A stretch of DNA of 64,000 nucleotides from Argopecten irradians. Its lineage: Eukaryota > Mollusca > Bivalvia > Pectinida > Pectinidae. The notes beneath the pieces are model-generated. The model was given only the letters and a program-made list of their open reading frames with translations, had not been told where the DNA came from and did not search any database. Shown one piece after another: positions 34,201-44,021 of the stretch. The number at the start of each line of letters is the position of its first letter. Positions within the stretch are counted from its first letter, which is position 1. Location of the stretch: positions 37,450,071-37,514,070 of the forward strand of contig NC_091144.1 of NCBI RefSeq assembly GCF_041381155.1, in the 5' to 3' direction. The translations under genes were made by a program, and so were the position numbers.

Positions 34201-37200
34201 GACTGGCACAAAGCATCAGCCCTTCACAGGCCTTCACCGCCACCCGACTGTCCTGTAAATTAATATATGTCTCGTAGTTTTGGTTTGGTTTGATTATTTA
34301 ATGTGCTATTAACAGCCATGATCATTTAAGGACATGGCAGGTTTGTGTGGTGGAAGAAAGTCAGAGTACCCGGAGAAAATCACTGACCAGTGGTCAGTAC
34401 CCGGCAACTTTCCCACATGAGATTCAAACTTGCGACCAAGAGGTAAAGGGCTTGTGGTTATATCTCGGTACATATTACCCACTTGTAGATACTCTGCTAG
34501 AATCGTATATGATTTATATAGTGTATGACAATACATATTAACTACATGTCATAATGAATGAAACACGAGTCTGCAGACCTATCTAATATTTGATATCTCT
34601 TAGCAAACAAAGTCAATCATTACAGCTTTTTACAAGACTTAAGTGTTAAGGTCCTTTAACTCTTTCACGCTTGAAGACACAATCAGCGATTAATTATTTA
34701 AAAGTGACCTATTTACCTAGGGAAACACCCACTATATACATTGCACTGACAACCCACTGAACCAGTCGTCCCATTCCCTATAGCAGGGTTAAAATCTATA
34801 CAAGAGTCACACACAACTTACAGCACTATGGCTAAGAATGATTAGAGAAGAGACCAGACTGAACTCCTTAGATTGGACATTGTTTGTTGAAGCCTTCTCC
34901 TCGGACTGACATTGTTGTGACATCTCCGTCGGAGGTGACACATCAGATGGCTGATTTGACACATCTGACTGAGGCTTTGACACTTCAGATGGCTGTTTTG
35001 ACACTTCAGATGGCTGTATTGTGACGGGTTTGGCTGCTCCAGGCATTGTCTTTTTCTTTGGCATCTTTCAAATACAAATCATGAATTTGTTTCAATGAAA
35101 GGGCAATTTCATTAATTGATATGCAAGCTATATTTACTTTGAGGATAGCAGAGGAACACCTTCATAAAGATCTCAATGTTGCAACATTGTGACAACATAT
35201 GTGCAACATTGTATCTCAGTGTATCTGGAAATATACCACAAGGCCAACACTGTAAATCAACTTTCGTTCATGTGCGAATTACTTATGGAGTTTAGGAATC
35301 CAAGTAAATTCGCACAAAAAAAATCTATGTGAATTCGTATATGCATCTAACATCTATGCTGATAGGAATTTGCATTTAATTTTTTTAATCCTCAAATGTA
35401 ATTATCTTTGTGAATTTATTTTGAAATGGATATCATGAAATTTAGTACCCATGAAAAAAAGTTTGTTTTCAGTATTTCAAAGTATCAACATTCACATGAA
35501 TATGTATTAGGCAATAATAACAGTGACTAAGTACATCTTGATCTATCAATAATTTAATAAAATATGAAACTATCATTTCATACTCACATCGATAAAAAAG
35601 TTGACTAGATATGGGTCCTGTTTGATTTTGGCACATACTGTACAAAGGAACTGGATCTCCTCACTTTCTGAAGGGGCGGCTTTGACTTCTCCACATGCTT
35701 TCACAAGACGCTAAAATGAAGAAAAAAACATTATCTTATACTCATAAATCAAGAATAATTCCATATTAAAAGTTTCGATAATTTTGATGATTAAAAGACT
35801 CAATTTCAAACAATGTTATTATCAAAGACAACGGGATGAGACATCAGGCATTGCCAGTCAGTATATATCTACAAGACTTACAATGCACAGGTTGTAACTT
35901 TAAGAAGTTAAATACCAGAGAAAGTGCTATTAAAATCATTGGAACCAGAAATAAATTATGACTTAAATTACCGGAGTTTTCATTTTCAGTAAATTAAGCA
36001 TCAAATAACAAAAGAAAACATACAAATTGAAGGATTTTTTAATATATAACATCAAGTTCAATGGTTCAACAGTATGTGTAACCATGATGTTGATTCTGAA
36101 CAGTTTCTAGGTTTAATATACCTACATGTACAGCTCTGTGTACATTGACATGGGGCAGTAACGGCTGCTCAAGTCGGGACAACAACTTTGTGAAAAATGT
36201 CAGGACTGCTTGCTTCATGCCTGGAGGATGCTACAATGTGAATGTATATCACAAATTGAATATACTAACGCAAAAATTAAAAAAAAAAATAAATATATCT
36301 GGTAACTCACAGTGAAAATATCTTCTTTCTTAAAATATAATATGAAGTATTTTTGTCTGATGTCCAATTTAGGTTAATTGAAGCTTCATTTAGCACCATT
36401 ACCCATATTAAATGTTTTGACAAGTCTTTGTAATAATAATTTATGATAATGATTTTTCAAAACATTATGAGGAATACATTCTGAACAAAACATCAGATTC
36501 TATAGATATTCTCTTAAAACATACAATCTAAGTGCAGTTCTCCCTTTCCACACTGGCGTATGTCCTTCAATACATTTTTGGATACATAGTGACCAAACTA
36601 CCTATATTTGACCACGAATGTCCCTCCAAAAAATCCCAAACAGTGAGCAGGTCTCAACCCATTATATAATGTTTTTATTATATCCCCTTCCCATAAATTA
36701 TCTCCCTTTCCGCTATTCTCACATCAGTCCTGCCAAGTGAGTACAGGGTTTCCAGGAGTTTGTGCTGGAGGAGGTATTCCATACAAGGTCCTGTGGTGTT
36801 TCTCTCAGCCTCACTTTCCTCCTGCTGCAGTAGCACTACCATCTGGTCCAGATGTACCGGGATGCTGGTTTGGTCCACAGGCAACTTTTCACCTAAACAA
36901 AATACATTCAACTTACTTTGGATGACATATACTCGGCAGTATACAAATTGAAAGTTACCATAATAAAGAAAACTTTTTGTAAAGAAAATAAATTAAAGGA
37001 TATATTTTGATTTATACCAGTGAAGCCATATTGGCCATCTCTCATATTCATTATGGGCCAATATTCAGGAGAAGATTTGTTCAGGAAAAAAGCAAGACAG
37101 GTTGTAATATGATAACTTTTTCAACATAGTCAAACTATAAAGAAGTATTAAGTAAAATTTTAGAGAAGTATGTATACCTCTATTGTCCATGAAGTAGCCA

Positions 37201-37807
37201 GTTACAGATTTCCAGTGGTATACAAACTCCTCCTGCAAGGGAATCTGTGGGGCAAGCTGCAATAAAAAACATTAACATGAAGAACATAACTTTATAAGAT
37301 TAGTTTATATTACTTTAAAGGGAATTCTGTTGACATTTATCTTATATTACATGTACATATATATTTTCATATCACTAAGCCTGTCTTCAACAATTATATA
37401 CATTTTGTAAGATAATCTTGTATAAATCGTTCATGAACTGGTTCGCTATATTTGCACGAGATTAACTTTCTTCATTACATTGATGCAGCAACAAATTTGA
37501 CAATCAATATTTCATCAATTTTAATTTGTTTCAATTAAAATTTTTAATCAAAAATATATTGAATTGTCTATCAAATCATTATTATGTAAGTATTATCCCT
37601 GCAACATGAATCGACAGTTGAGTAAGAAAATAAATGACAATCACGAACAATGATTTGAGTCAGTGACATAAAGTTGACAGCCTCGTTTTTTAGCCCAGCC
37701 ATTTTTCAACTGCGACTCAAATTGCACATGTAAACAACGCCTAAACTCACCGCCTCCACAGCTTGATGGAGGTAATTTGTAAACTTGGAAAACATCCTCT
37801 TCTTCAT
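22246..37807 (-). CDS. FHIP2: FHF complex subunit HOOK-interacting protein 2 (FAM160B-type)
   Basis: FHIP proteins join FTS and Hook in the FHF complex, which links membrane cargo to dynein. Seventeen coding exons, 5' to 3': 37751-37807, 37178-37256, 36723-36892, 36126-36230, 35588-35710, 34822-35064, 34059-34252, 33448-33639, 33033-33112, 32445-32555, 30256-30505, 29750-29840, 29371-29461, 28803-28943, 25812-25953, 24894-24997, 22246-22354. They give about 759 residues; human FHIP2A has 765. Near-identical blocks include [93 protein letters not shown] and [10 protein letters not shown]. All introns are [13 protein letters not shown] offers two starts; the second Met (37793-37795) matches the vertebrate start. 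Exon 6 carries a linker of QPSEVSK-like heptads. Exon 10 and the exon 15/16 joint each read one base out of frame. Confidence 0.95.
22490..22864. mobile_element. MITE with TTAA target site
   Basis: The ends TTAAAGGGACATGAACC and GTTCATGTCCCTTTAA are inverted repeats sharing TTAA at both borders, typical of TTAA-targeting transposons (piggyBac or Kolobok types). It is 375 bp, non-coding, in the last FHIP2 intron. Confidence 0.8.
23030..23247. repeat. Minisatellite, about 31-bp unit, about 7 copies
   Basis: Units follow GATGAAATTGGAGACCCCAA, then TGTAGATCA, with substitutions and one shortened unit. It lies in the last FHIP2 intron. Confidence 0.9.
25080..25221. mobile_element. MITE, TTTGCATATTACAGA family
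   Basis: The left block ATAGAGTTATTTGCCCTTGC is followed by TGACGTCA and the right end TAATATGCAAAG. It lies in FHIP2 intron 15 (24998-25811). Confidence 0.55.
25325..25440 (-). mobile_element. Worn V-type SINE fragment
   Basis: On the minus strand it retains TTGCCAGGTAATG, ATTTTCTCCAGTTACCCC and a GGCAATTGCTGTTAATAGG tail-like end. Heavily diverged. Confidence 0.35.
25511..25600. mobile_element. Short MITE, TTTGCATATTACAGA family
   Basis: AATATTAGAGAATTATCTGT and CCTTGTGGGTAGGTATTC are mirrored by GATACCTTCC and GGATAACTGTAACATACAAA. The interior is mostly lost. Confidence 0.45.
25693..25785 (+). repeat. Dispersed repeat, 'ATGGACTGTTCC' family
   Basis: TCACCCCTGAAAATCCATTA, TGAACTGTTCCAGGC and GAAGAGTTCAAATGTGTCTT follow the order of the copies at 3095 and 31366. 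Confidence 0.55.
26060..26370. mobile_element. Complete CATCCTCGATA MITE (311 bp)
   Basis: The left arm CATCCTCGATATTTCAGGGG, then TTACTATCACTGAC, ATATCCACCCCTAGACA and AAAACTGGAG, is mirrored at the right by CTCCAGTTTTAATATGAGAT, GTCCAGGGGTTGATAT, GTCAATGATAGTAACCCC and ATTGAGGATG. The centre carries TGTGTGGCTTTGAAGTTGGG. Relatives lie at 11445, 38915, 57228 and 58951. It is in FHIP2 intron 14. Confidence 0.8.
27325..28406. mobile_element. 1.08-kb foldback element with near-identical arms
   Basis: The ends are CCACAGGGACCTGGCACAAA and its inverse. Each arm is about 510 bp and nearly identical, around a loop of about 60 bp (near 27838-27892). Both arms hold the same 84-codon ORF (27440-27694 minus and 28032-28286 plus), an inevitable result of the symmetry. 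It is inserted in the older tandem repeat, so it is younger. The arms show only scattered differences, suggesting recent arrival or arm-to-arm conversion. Confidence 0.85.
28438..28464 (+). repeat. Poly-G tract
   Basis: An uninterrupted G run of about 20, then C and six more G. It is prone to assembly-length error and to G-quadruplex formation. Confidence 0.9.
30549..30760. mobile_element. MITE, 'ATACTGTATTCAACCCAATAA' family
   Basis: The left end AATACTGCATTCAACCCAATAA is mirrored by TTATTGGTTCGAATACAGTATT. The interior CAGAGTAAGCCATTAATCAA and GAACCTACACTG parallels the copy at 12878. It is in FHIP2 intron 10. Confidence 0.7.
31366..31440 (+). repeat. Dispersed repeat, 'ATGGACTGTTCC' family
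   Basis: GCCCCTTAACTTTTGTAATG, GACTGTTCCACCCTTTGAAT and TAGAAGAGTTCAAATGTGTC. It is in FHIP2 intron 10. Confidence 0.55.
34283..34495 (-). mobile_element. V-type SINE (minus), in an FHIP2 intron
   Basis: On the minus strand the order is a worn tRNA-like head, CACAAGCCCTTTACCTC, a box B region, GCCGGGTACTGACCACTGGT, core GATTTTCTCCGGGTACTCTG, and a tail ending AAACCAAACCAAAAC. It is in the intron between exons 6 and 7, in sense with the gene. Confidence 0.75.
35248..35345. mobile_element. MITE end, ACTGTAAACCAACTT family
   Basis: ACTGTAAATCAACTTTCGTT, then GTGCGAATTAC and AAGTAAATTCGCAC, resemble the left part of the element at 51225. No right end was seen. Confidence 0.4.
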
Positions 37808-38914
37808 GGATGGTTCTGTGTGTGTAAACTTATCAAATAGGGTCAAGTTTTTCAATAATCAAGAAACAAAGCATTGTGTTTTGAAAAGTTTTCCTCCTTT
37901 CAGCATCCGGGTATCGTCCACGTTTGACCGGAAACAGAATACTAATTCTGAAGCTGGAAAACGGAACCTGCAAATCCGGAATTATTCAAGCATCCTTTCA
38001 AATAATCTCACCAGTGACGGGTCGATGTAGGTTAATGACAAAATAATACAGATAGACGGGGTATTGCCAATTATCGTCCTTGAACAGAAGATACCGTGAT
38101 TTTAAAGATTTTTTCAGACATACCATTTATCCAACAACAAATATTATTGGTCTTAGAACAGAGCCCTGGGGAATTCCAGTGTTTTGCTGCTGAACCGTTT
38201 ATCAGCATATCGTTTGATCACTAAAGATGTTTTCTATTAGAAGTGTCACTAACAAGTGTGTTTTGTAAATCGCAAGATCTCGTTGAAATTTCCGTCAATC
38301 TTCGAAATCGCCGGGATTTTTTTTATAGTAATCCAAATGGAAGAGAAAATCTAGTACCTTATCGAAAGTTTTCATAAAATCCATGTAAACGACATCATTT
38401 TCTCCCCGGTGTCGAACATCTACTCGCATCTATTCGCGTAACCATTAACATGATGGATCAGGGGATTTGTAACCATTAAAAATGGTTCGGTGGATTTTTT
38501 TTTATCATTAAAATGATATTTCGATGGAATAATGTGTCTCTACTGACATGTAATTTGTACCAATGGTCTATACTTTATCATCCTAGTGCATGGTCACTTT
38601 GTTCTAACCAAATTATCTCTAGAAAGCTATTTAAGAAAAGAAAGTATAGTAAAATTGACAAATGGATATGAAGTCACCCAGAGTCTTCCGGTGGGATCGA
38701 CTATCGCTTCCAAGGAATTAAATATACAATGTTATAATTAGAATGGGATTGTCAAAAAGTGTTGAAATACACTGAACATTATAAATAATGTCATTTTTTT
38801 CTTTAAAATATGTTTCTGTTTGGAATCTTTGTTGACTTGATGCCTATCGCCACCACGTATAAAACGGGGAGTAGGGATCAGGCGCAATAATGTACCAATG
38901 GGACCCATCAACAC

Positions 38915-39146
38915 CATGCTCGATACTCTAGGGGTTACTTTCACTGACATTATCTCCACCCTGGACTATCTCACAGTAAAACCGGAGGCAGTTCATAAGA
39001 ACTGACCAATCGCAGGCCTTCGGAGATTTCCTTTCGATATTTATACAATTTCTTTAATATACATCAAAGGATCCGTTTACCTGTGTCTTTTTTGCCCCCA
39101 GTTTAAACACGAGATTTTCCAGGTGTGGTAATGGGGTGTCGAGGAT
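38915..39146. mobile_element. CATCCTCGATA-family MITE
   Basis: CATGCTCGATACTCTAGGGG, TTACTTTCACTGACATTATC, CACCCTGGACTATC and AAAACCGGAGG are mirrored by CAGTTTAAACACGAGATTTT, CCAGGTGTGG and TGTCGAGGATA. Confidence 0.7.
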
Positions 39147-39449
39147 ACATTAACACGAAAGTATTACAACTCAAAGACCATGTTCAATTCAAAGCGTTTT
39201 GTAGGTCATAACATTTTAGTACATGTATCATGGTACAGTGAAGTCGAATTCTCGGATTATTCGAAGTGTATACACCACCATTGTCGTTTAAATTACAACT
39301 AAACCGAATCATCAAGCTGTGTCATAAAATGAACAGCTTTTACCTTTTGTTTTATTTATATTAAGTATATAAATAAAACAAAAAAGGAAGTGGGTCATTT
39401 TAAGAAACAGATAATTCGGACTAGATTAATTCAAGTTACTATTCCATCT

Positions 39450-39560
39450 TTGCATATTACAGAGTTAGCTCCCTTGCGGCTAGGTAGCGGTCGTTACGTC
39501 ATTATTTTGTGAGCGCAATTCGCGCTTACGATCGAAATTATAGAGTAATTGGGAAGGTTT
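39450..39560. mobile_element. Half MITE, TTTGCATATTACAGA family
   Basis: TTTGCATATTACAGAGTTAG, CTCCCTTGCGGCTAGGTA and ACGTCATTATTTTGTGAGCG match the left half of the element at 40855. The right half is absent. Confidence 0.6.
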
Positions 39561-40093
39561 TTTTTTACCAAGAACATCCATGCTTGCACGTAAAATGTCT
39601 TTTAATTGACCTCATTTTGCTCGGCTATTACTTTAAAACCTTGTCCATAAGGCAAAAGAAGATTTTATAGGCAGGTCATGCATAATGACCAAAAAAGGAA
39701 ACAAATACATGAATTGTAGAGAGACATAGCGGTTTCGATAGAGAAACTATCTCCATTTCACATATCTATTAAAATGACCTACATGTGCACTTTTTTTCAG
39801 AGTGCCCCTATATAGCTATGTGCTGACAACCTCAAAGCAATTAACTCAAATTAAGGAAAATATGAAAACAATGAAAAACAGTTTGAAGCCTATTCATTTT
39901 GTAGATTTTTTATAAGGCTGCGAGCTCGAGTAAAGAGTAAGCTTTGTGAATTTGTGCCTATAAATTTTACTACGTCTATTAATCTTACTAAGTGAACAAC
40001 TAGAGAGGAAAAAAGTTTACAAAAAATCCCTTTCTTCAACCGGAACGGACAAGACAACTGAGATGACACGGTTTTCATTTTCCTTGATCACAT

Positions 40094-40216
40094 ATACTAC
40101 AAACCAACGTATTTTCCTGGCAACTTCATTTCGCGTTTTTATTCCTGACGAACATCTTTGTAGAGATTTATTTTTGCGATTTTTCATCGTCCGCGGAAAT
40201 CAGTTGGTCTGCAGTA
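40094..40216. mobile_element. Short ACTGTAAACCAACTT-family element
   Basis: TACTACAAACCAACGTATTT is mirrored by ATCAGTTGGTCTGCAGTA. Inside are TTTCGCG and CCGCGGAAAT. Confidence 0.6.
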
Positions 40217-40278
40217 TATAAATAACACATAACACACGGTATATGAACTGTTCATTTTGTTTATTTATTGGGTTTTTT

Positions 40279-43200
40279 TCAGCGGACAGTGGTGGACGTT
40301 GTATCTGTAAATATAAATAAATAACAGATAAATTCAAATCCTTGATTAAGAAAGAACATGGAAGTGGCAGTCTATGCTATTGTTCCTGCCTTAAGTTACA
40401 GCCAGTGCCTTATGGAATTAGTAACAGTGTAATGAATAGAACAATTTTCCTTTTTCAAATCTGAATTATATCTTAAGACTTCTTAAAGTATTTTAAAACA
40501 GACTTATGACCATTTCTGTTTGTGTTTTTATGTTTTACGTTCTTTATTGACGGTGACAATGGCCGCGGTGACCGGATGGTTAAGATGCCGCGGCATATTA
40601 CCATAATCCACCTCTTGGTTTCTAGATCGAATCCTATGTTAGGCAATTACCAGGTACTGACCACTTGTCGGTGGTTTTTCTCCTGGTACTCTGGCTTTCC
40701 TCCACAAACAAACCTGCCACGTCTCTAAATGACCCTGACTTTTAATGTGAAATTAGTTAATCCAACCAAACAAAGCGAAGATCATGGAAGGACATATGTT
40801 GGTAGGTTTTGTGGCAGAAGTAACCAAGAAGTCCGAGAAAGGAGATATTTTGTCTTTGCATATTTTAAAGCTACCCCCCTCGCGGGCAGGTATCCATCGT
40901 GACGTCATTATTTTGTAAGCAACATTCACATTATTTCCTCCGAAAATTATGACGTTACGCTCGCAAAACATGACGTCACAATTAATCAGTACCTTCTCGC
41001 AAAGGTAGATAACTCTGTAATATGCAAATATAGAATATATTAGCATAAAACTTACTTTGGGGACAGAGGAAAGCATTACAGGGTTGTCCTGACGTCCCCG
41101 CTGCTGTGTTACAACAATCGTAACATGATCTGTACTCCACTGGAGCTGACGTGTGGATGTTGTTTCGTTTCGCTACTACCTCTGATCTTCGCTTCTTGCT
41201 TTGTCCTACCATGGTCAGGTACTGACAAAGCTGTGGGGGATTCGAACATACGTTATTTAAATCTTGTTTATGACAGACGTTTCCATTGGTTAAGATTATG
41301 TAATCAAGTAACAAGCATTTTCATTGGCTTGAGATAATGTAATCACTTGTTTGTGACAGACATTTCCATTGGCTTAAGATTATGTAATCAAGTAACAAAC
41401 AATTTCATTGGTTTGAGATAATGTAATCACTTGTTTGTGAGGCATTTCTATTGACTTAGGATTATGTTATTATGCGGCAAGACATTTTCATGGGGTTAAG
41501 ACAATGTAATCAAGTAACAAATATTTCCATTGGTTTATGATTATGTAATCACTTGTTTTATGTTGTTTGTGAAAAAAACCCATTTGCATTGGATGAGTTT
41601 ATGTTATCATGTGACAAGACATTTTCATTCACATAAGATTATGTAAACATATACAGAGTATTTGTTTTGGTTTGATATTTAGTGGTATATTCATAAGCTT
41701 TCGAAAATGTCTGAAGTTAGGATTTAGCTTTTTAAATTATTTTCATTTTATATTTACCATTTTATCGCGACATCCGGCATTGTGTAGAATTTCATAAGAA
41801 CCCACGTCAACTGTCCTCTCGAAGAAACACTCCTGAAAAATGAAACAGAATCATTAAGTTTATGAAATACACTGAAACCTCGTAAATTCTATATTCAGCA
41901 TTTGAACAAGTATTCAATAATGACGTCATACCTCGTGATCAGCGCACGTGATCGGTCGACAGTGGTCAAGATGTTGGTTAGCGTTCATACAGAACAGACA
42001 ATCCAGTGCAGTTCCTACAGCACGAGACAACAAGTGGTCAAACACGAAAAACGTTATTGTTATTGTGGCTGATGGGATGCTTGTTTGATTAATTAACGTC
42101 CTATTTACAGCCAGGGTCATGTAGGGACGGCCTCCCATGTATACAGTGTGTAGTGTGTATGAAGTGCGAGGTGCGTGTTTTGGGAGACTGCGGTATATTT
42201 GTACATTGTATGAAGTGTGTAGTGTGTATGAAGTGCGAGATGCGTGTTTTGGGAGATTGCGGTATATTCGTGTTGTGTCTTCTTGTATATTGGAACTCTA
42301 GCCATCTATATCGCTAGATCACTGAAATTGATGGGATGCAAAAATACGGCACGATGCATAAATATGTTTATAATCAACTGTTGATTAGTAAGTGTTATAC
42401 TATGCATGCCCTTAAAATATCATGTATTATGGAGGCGATTTGTTTCAATTTATATCTTAATTACGTTGTAGATTATACAGAAATGCTGACGTCATAATTC
42501 TACGTACCTGTCGTGATCAGAAGGATAAGGATCACACCTAAAAATAAACATCAAACTTTTAATTACTCATTAGTTTCGTATGCGTAATGTTCTTTAATTA
42601 TTAATTAGGAAAGAGATATTAGCCGTAACAACAGCAGCAACAACAGCAACAAATGGGTAATATACAGCAGAATTATTGCATGGACATTTTTTATTTTTAT
42701 CCCAAATACCAATGAACTTCACCTTTGACACCCAAGACCTGGAAATCAACCGCAAGTAAGCATATTCTGTTGACGAGATGTTTGAGTTTTAGAGGCTAAA
42801 GGGAACTAGAGCTGCAAAAGTGTCAGTAATAGCAAGAGCAACAACAGAAAAAACATAAAACAGCAACAAATGGGTAATATAGCAAAAGCAACAGTAGAAA
42901 CAACAATATAGCAATGCAAAAATCATAGTGCATATGTAGCAGCGAAAACACCAACAACGACGACGACGACGACAGCAACAACACAGCGTCAACAACAACA
43001 TAAAACAACAATAATAATATAGAACAGCAACAGAAGAAGCAACAACCAACAAAAAAAAAACTACCGACACTTACAGCCAAAATATACAGCACTAACGACA
43101 AGAGAAGGACAATCTAAGCGACACGAACGTCAGATACCAACAAAAACTGTCAATGACACAAAAAAACAGCAATAGTAAAGATATCTCACGAAACAACAGC

Positions 43201-44021
43201 ACTGAATACTGCACCAACAACGTCCGACAAGATTTTTATGGGAGTTCAAATGTCGTCTGCATGGATACTAACTTGATACTTTCTGTAACAGTGAACTGGA
43301 ATCGATGCGAGGCAAGCACTCCTGGGTAAGGAGGATATGCGTAAAGTTGGGGATTATTTGGTCCAAGGAAACCTAAATTATTGCATGGTCATTTTTTATT
43401 TTTATCCTAAATACCAATGAACTTCACCTTTGACACTCAAGACCTGGAAATCAATCACAAGTTAGCATATTCTGTTGACGAGATGTTTGAGTTTGAGAGG
43501 TTAAAGGGGACTAGAGCTGCAAAAGTGTCAGCCGTATGTCCATTGTTCAGGCGATATAAAAAGCAATAGCAACAACAGAAAAACATAAAACAGCAGCAAA
43601 TAGAATATTATTAGCAAAAAAAAAAAAAAAAAAAAAAAACATTATCAACATGGCATTTAACTTCCCCATCGATGTCTCTATATGTTTATCATATGAAAAA
43701 AAAATTCCTAATACTGTATTCGTAACCATTGGAATATCGGAGCTTTAATAAAAGCTGCAACAAGGAAATTAACCACAGATGCAACAGCAATAATAGTCGA
43801 TAACCAGAACCATTGAACAACAAAATATTCTTGATAATGCCGTTGTGAATATCAATCTACACTATTTACAATCGATGACCTTTGGCCTTCTCATTCTTGT
43901 ATTTGAACTAAACATGATTTATCAACTTCTGATATTTTGTCATTTATAAAATTATATAAAATAATAGATAAATTAAATTAATTCGAAGAGTAAGAAAAAT
44001 GTTACCTGAGAGAACGGCCAT
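40279..44021 (-). CDS. Small secreted cysteine-rich protein, Ly6/three-finger-like
   Basis: Proposed exons: 44006-44021, 42508-42537, 41932-42014, 41758-41832, 41056-41221 and, less surely, 40279-40304. Phases match at every GT-AG joint, giving about 131 residues. The start [18 protein letters not shown] is a clear signal peptide split by two introns. The mature part opens LDCLFCM and carries cysteines at HC, TC, EC and GC, then [11 protein letters not shown] and LCPQ, 11 in all. An early C-x2-C and a late CC-N-T with CN are typical of Ly6/uPAR three-finger folds, but spacing is not classical and the basic stretch QSKKRRSE is unusual. No GPI-type hydrophobic tail is seen. The first five exons are well supported; the last could be wrong. 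Confidence 0.6.
40559..40778 (+). mobile_element. V-type SINE (plus)
   Basis: ATGGCCGCGGTGACCGGATG, GGTTAAGATGCCGCGGCATA, CAGGTACTGACCACTTGTCG, core GGTGGTTTTTCTCCTGGTAC and tail CCAACCAAACAAAG. It lies in the last intron of the Ly6-like model, antisense to it. Confidence 0.8.
40855..41028. mobile_element. MITE, TTTGCATATTACAGA family, complete
   Basis: TTTGCATATTTTAAAGCTAC, GCGGGCAGGTA and GTGACGTCATTATTTTG are mirrored by CATGACGTCACAATTAATCA, GTACCTTCTCGC and GTAGATAACTCTGTAATATG. Each arm carries a perfect TGACGTCA. Confidence 0.7.
41273..41655. repeat. Intronic array of ATTGG and TTATGTAAT motifs
   Basis: About nine degenerate units of 40-45 bp alternate: ATTTCCATTGGCTTAAGATT, ATGTAATCAAGTAACA and ATTTCATTGGTTTGAGATAA, TGTAATCACTTGTTTGTGA. 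Each half unit has an inverted CCAAT box and a TTATGTAATC or AATGTAATC site. It fills most of the Ly6-like intron 41222-41757. Confidence 0.85.
42077..42130 (-). mobile_element. V-type SINE 3' end fragment
   Basis: On the minus strand: CGTCCCTACATGACCCTGGC, TGTAAATAGGACGTTAATTA and ATCAAACAAGC, the SINE tail only. Confidence 0.6.
42144..42272. repeat. Two-copy tandem repeat, about 67 bp
   Basis: GTGTAGTGTGTATGAAGTGC, GTGCGTGTTTTGGGAGACTG and CGGTATATT occur twice with few differences. Confidence 0.8.
42620..43180. repeat. CAA/CAG-rich simple sequence
   Basis: Scattered runs of CAACAACAGCAACAA and GACGACGACGACGACA. Minus-strand ORFs across it read as Cys/Val/Leu/Phe-rich low-complexity chains and are not credible genes. 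It lies in the first intron of the Ly6-like model. Confidence 0.8.
42666..42830. repeat. Direct repeat, copy 1
   Basis: TTATTGCATGGACATTTTTT through ACTAGAGCTGCAAAAGTGTC. A second copy lies at 43378-43531, about 710 bp downstream, with roughly 10 differences. The block contains ACCAATGAACTTCACCTTTG and TGTTGACGAGATGTTTGAGT. Confidence 0.85.
43378..43531. repeat. Direct repeat, copy 2
   Basis: Second copy of the block at 42666-42830, again followed by CAA-rich sequence, so the CAA tract and the block were duplicated together. Confidence 0.85.

Larger units (their letters stand above)
37808..40264. other. FHIP2 5' flank and intergenic, no gene seen
   Basis: The FHIP2 promoter should lie just above 37807, where CCGGAAACAG and CCGGAATTATT (ETS-like) occur, but no core promoter was identified. 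Further out lie one CATCCTCGATA MITE (38915-39146), a half MITE (39450) and a CGCG-type element (40094-40216). Confidence 0.5.

Noticed and set aside
42789-43101. Minus-strand ORFs rich in Cys, Val and Leu
   Set aside because: Produced by CAA/CAG simple repeats; no structure or splice support.
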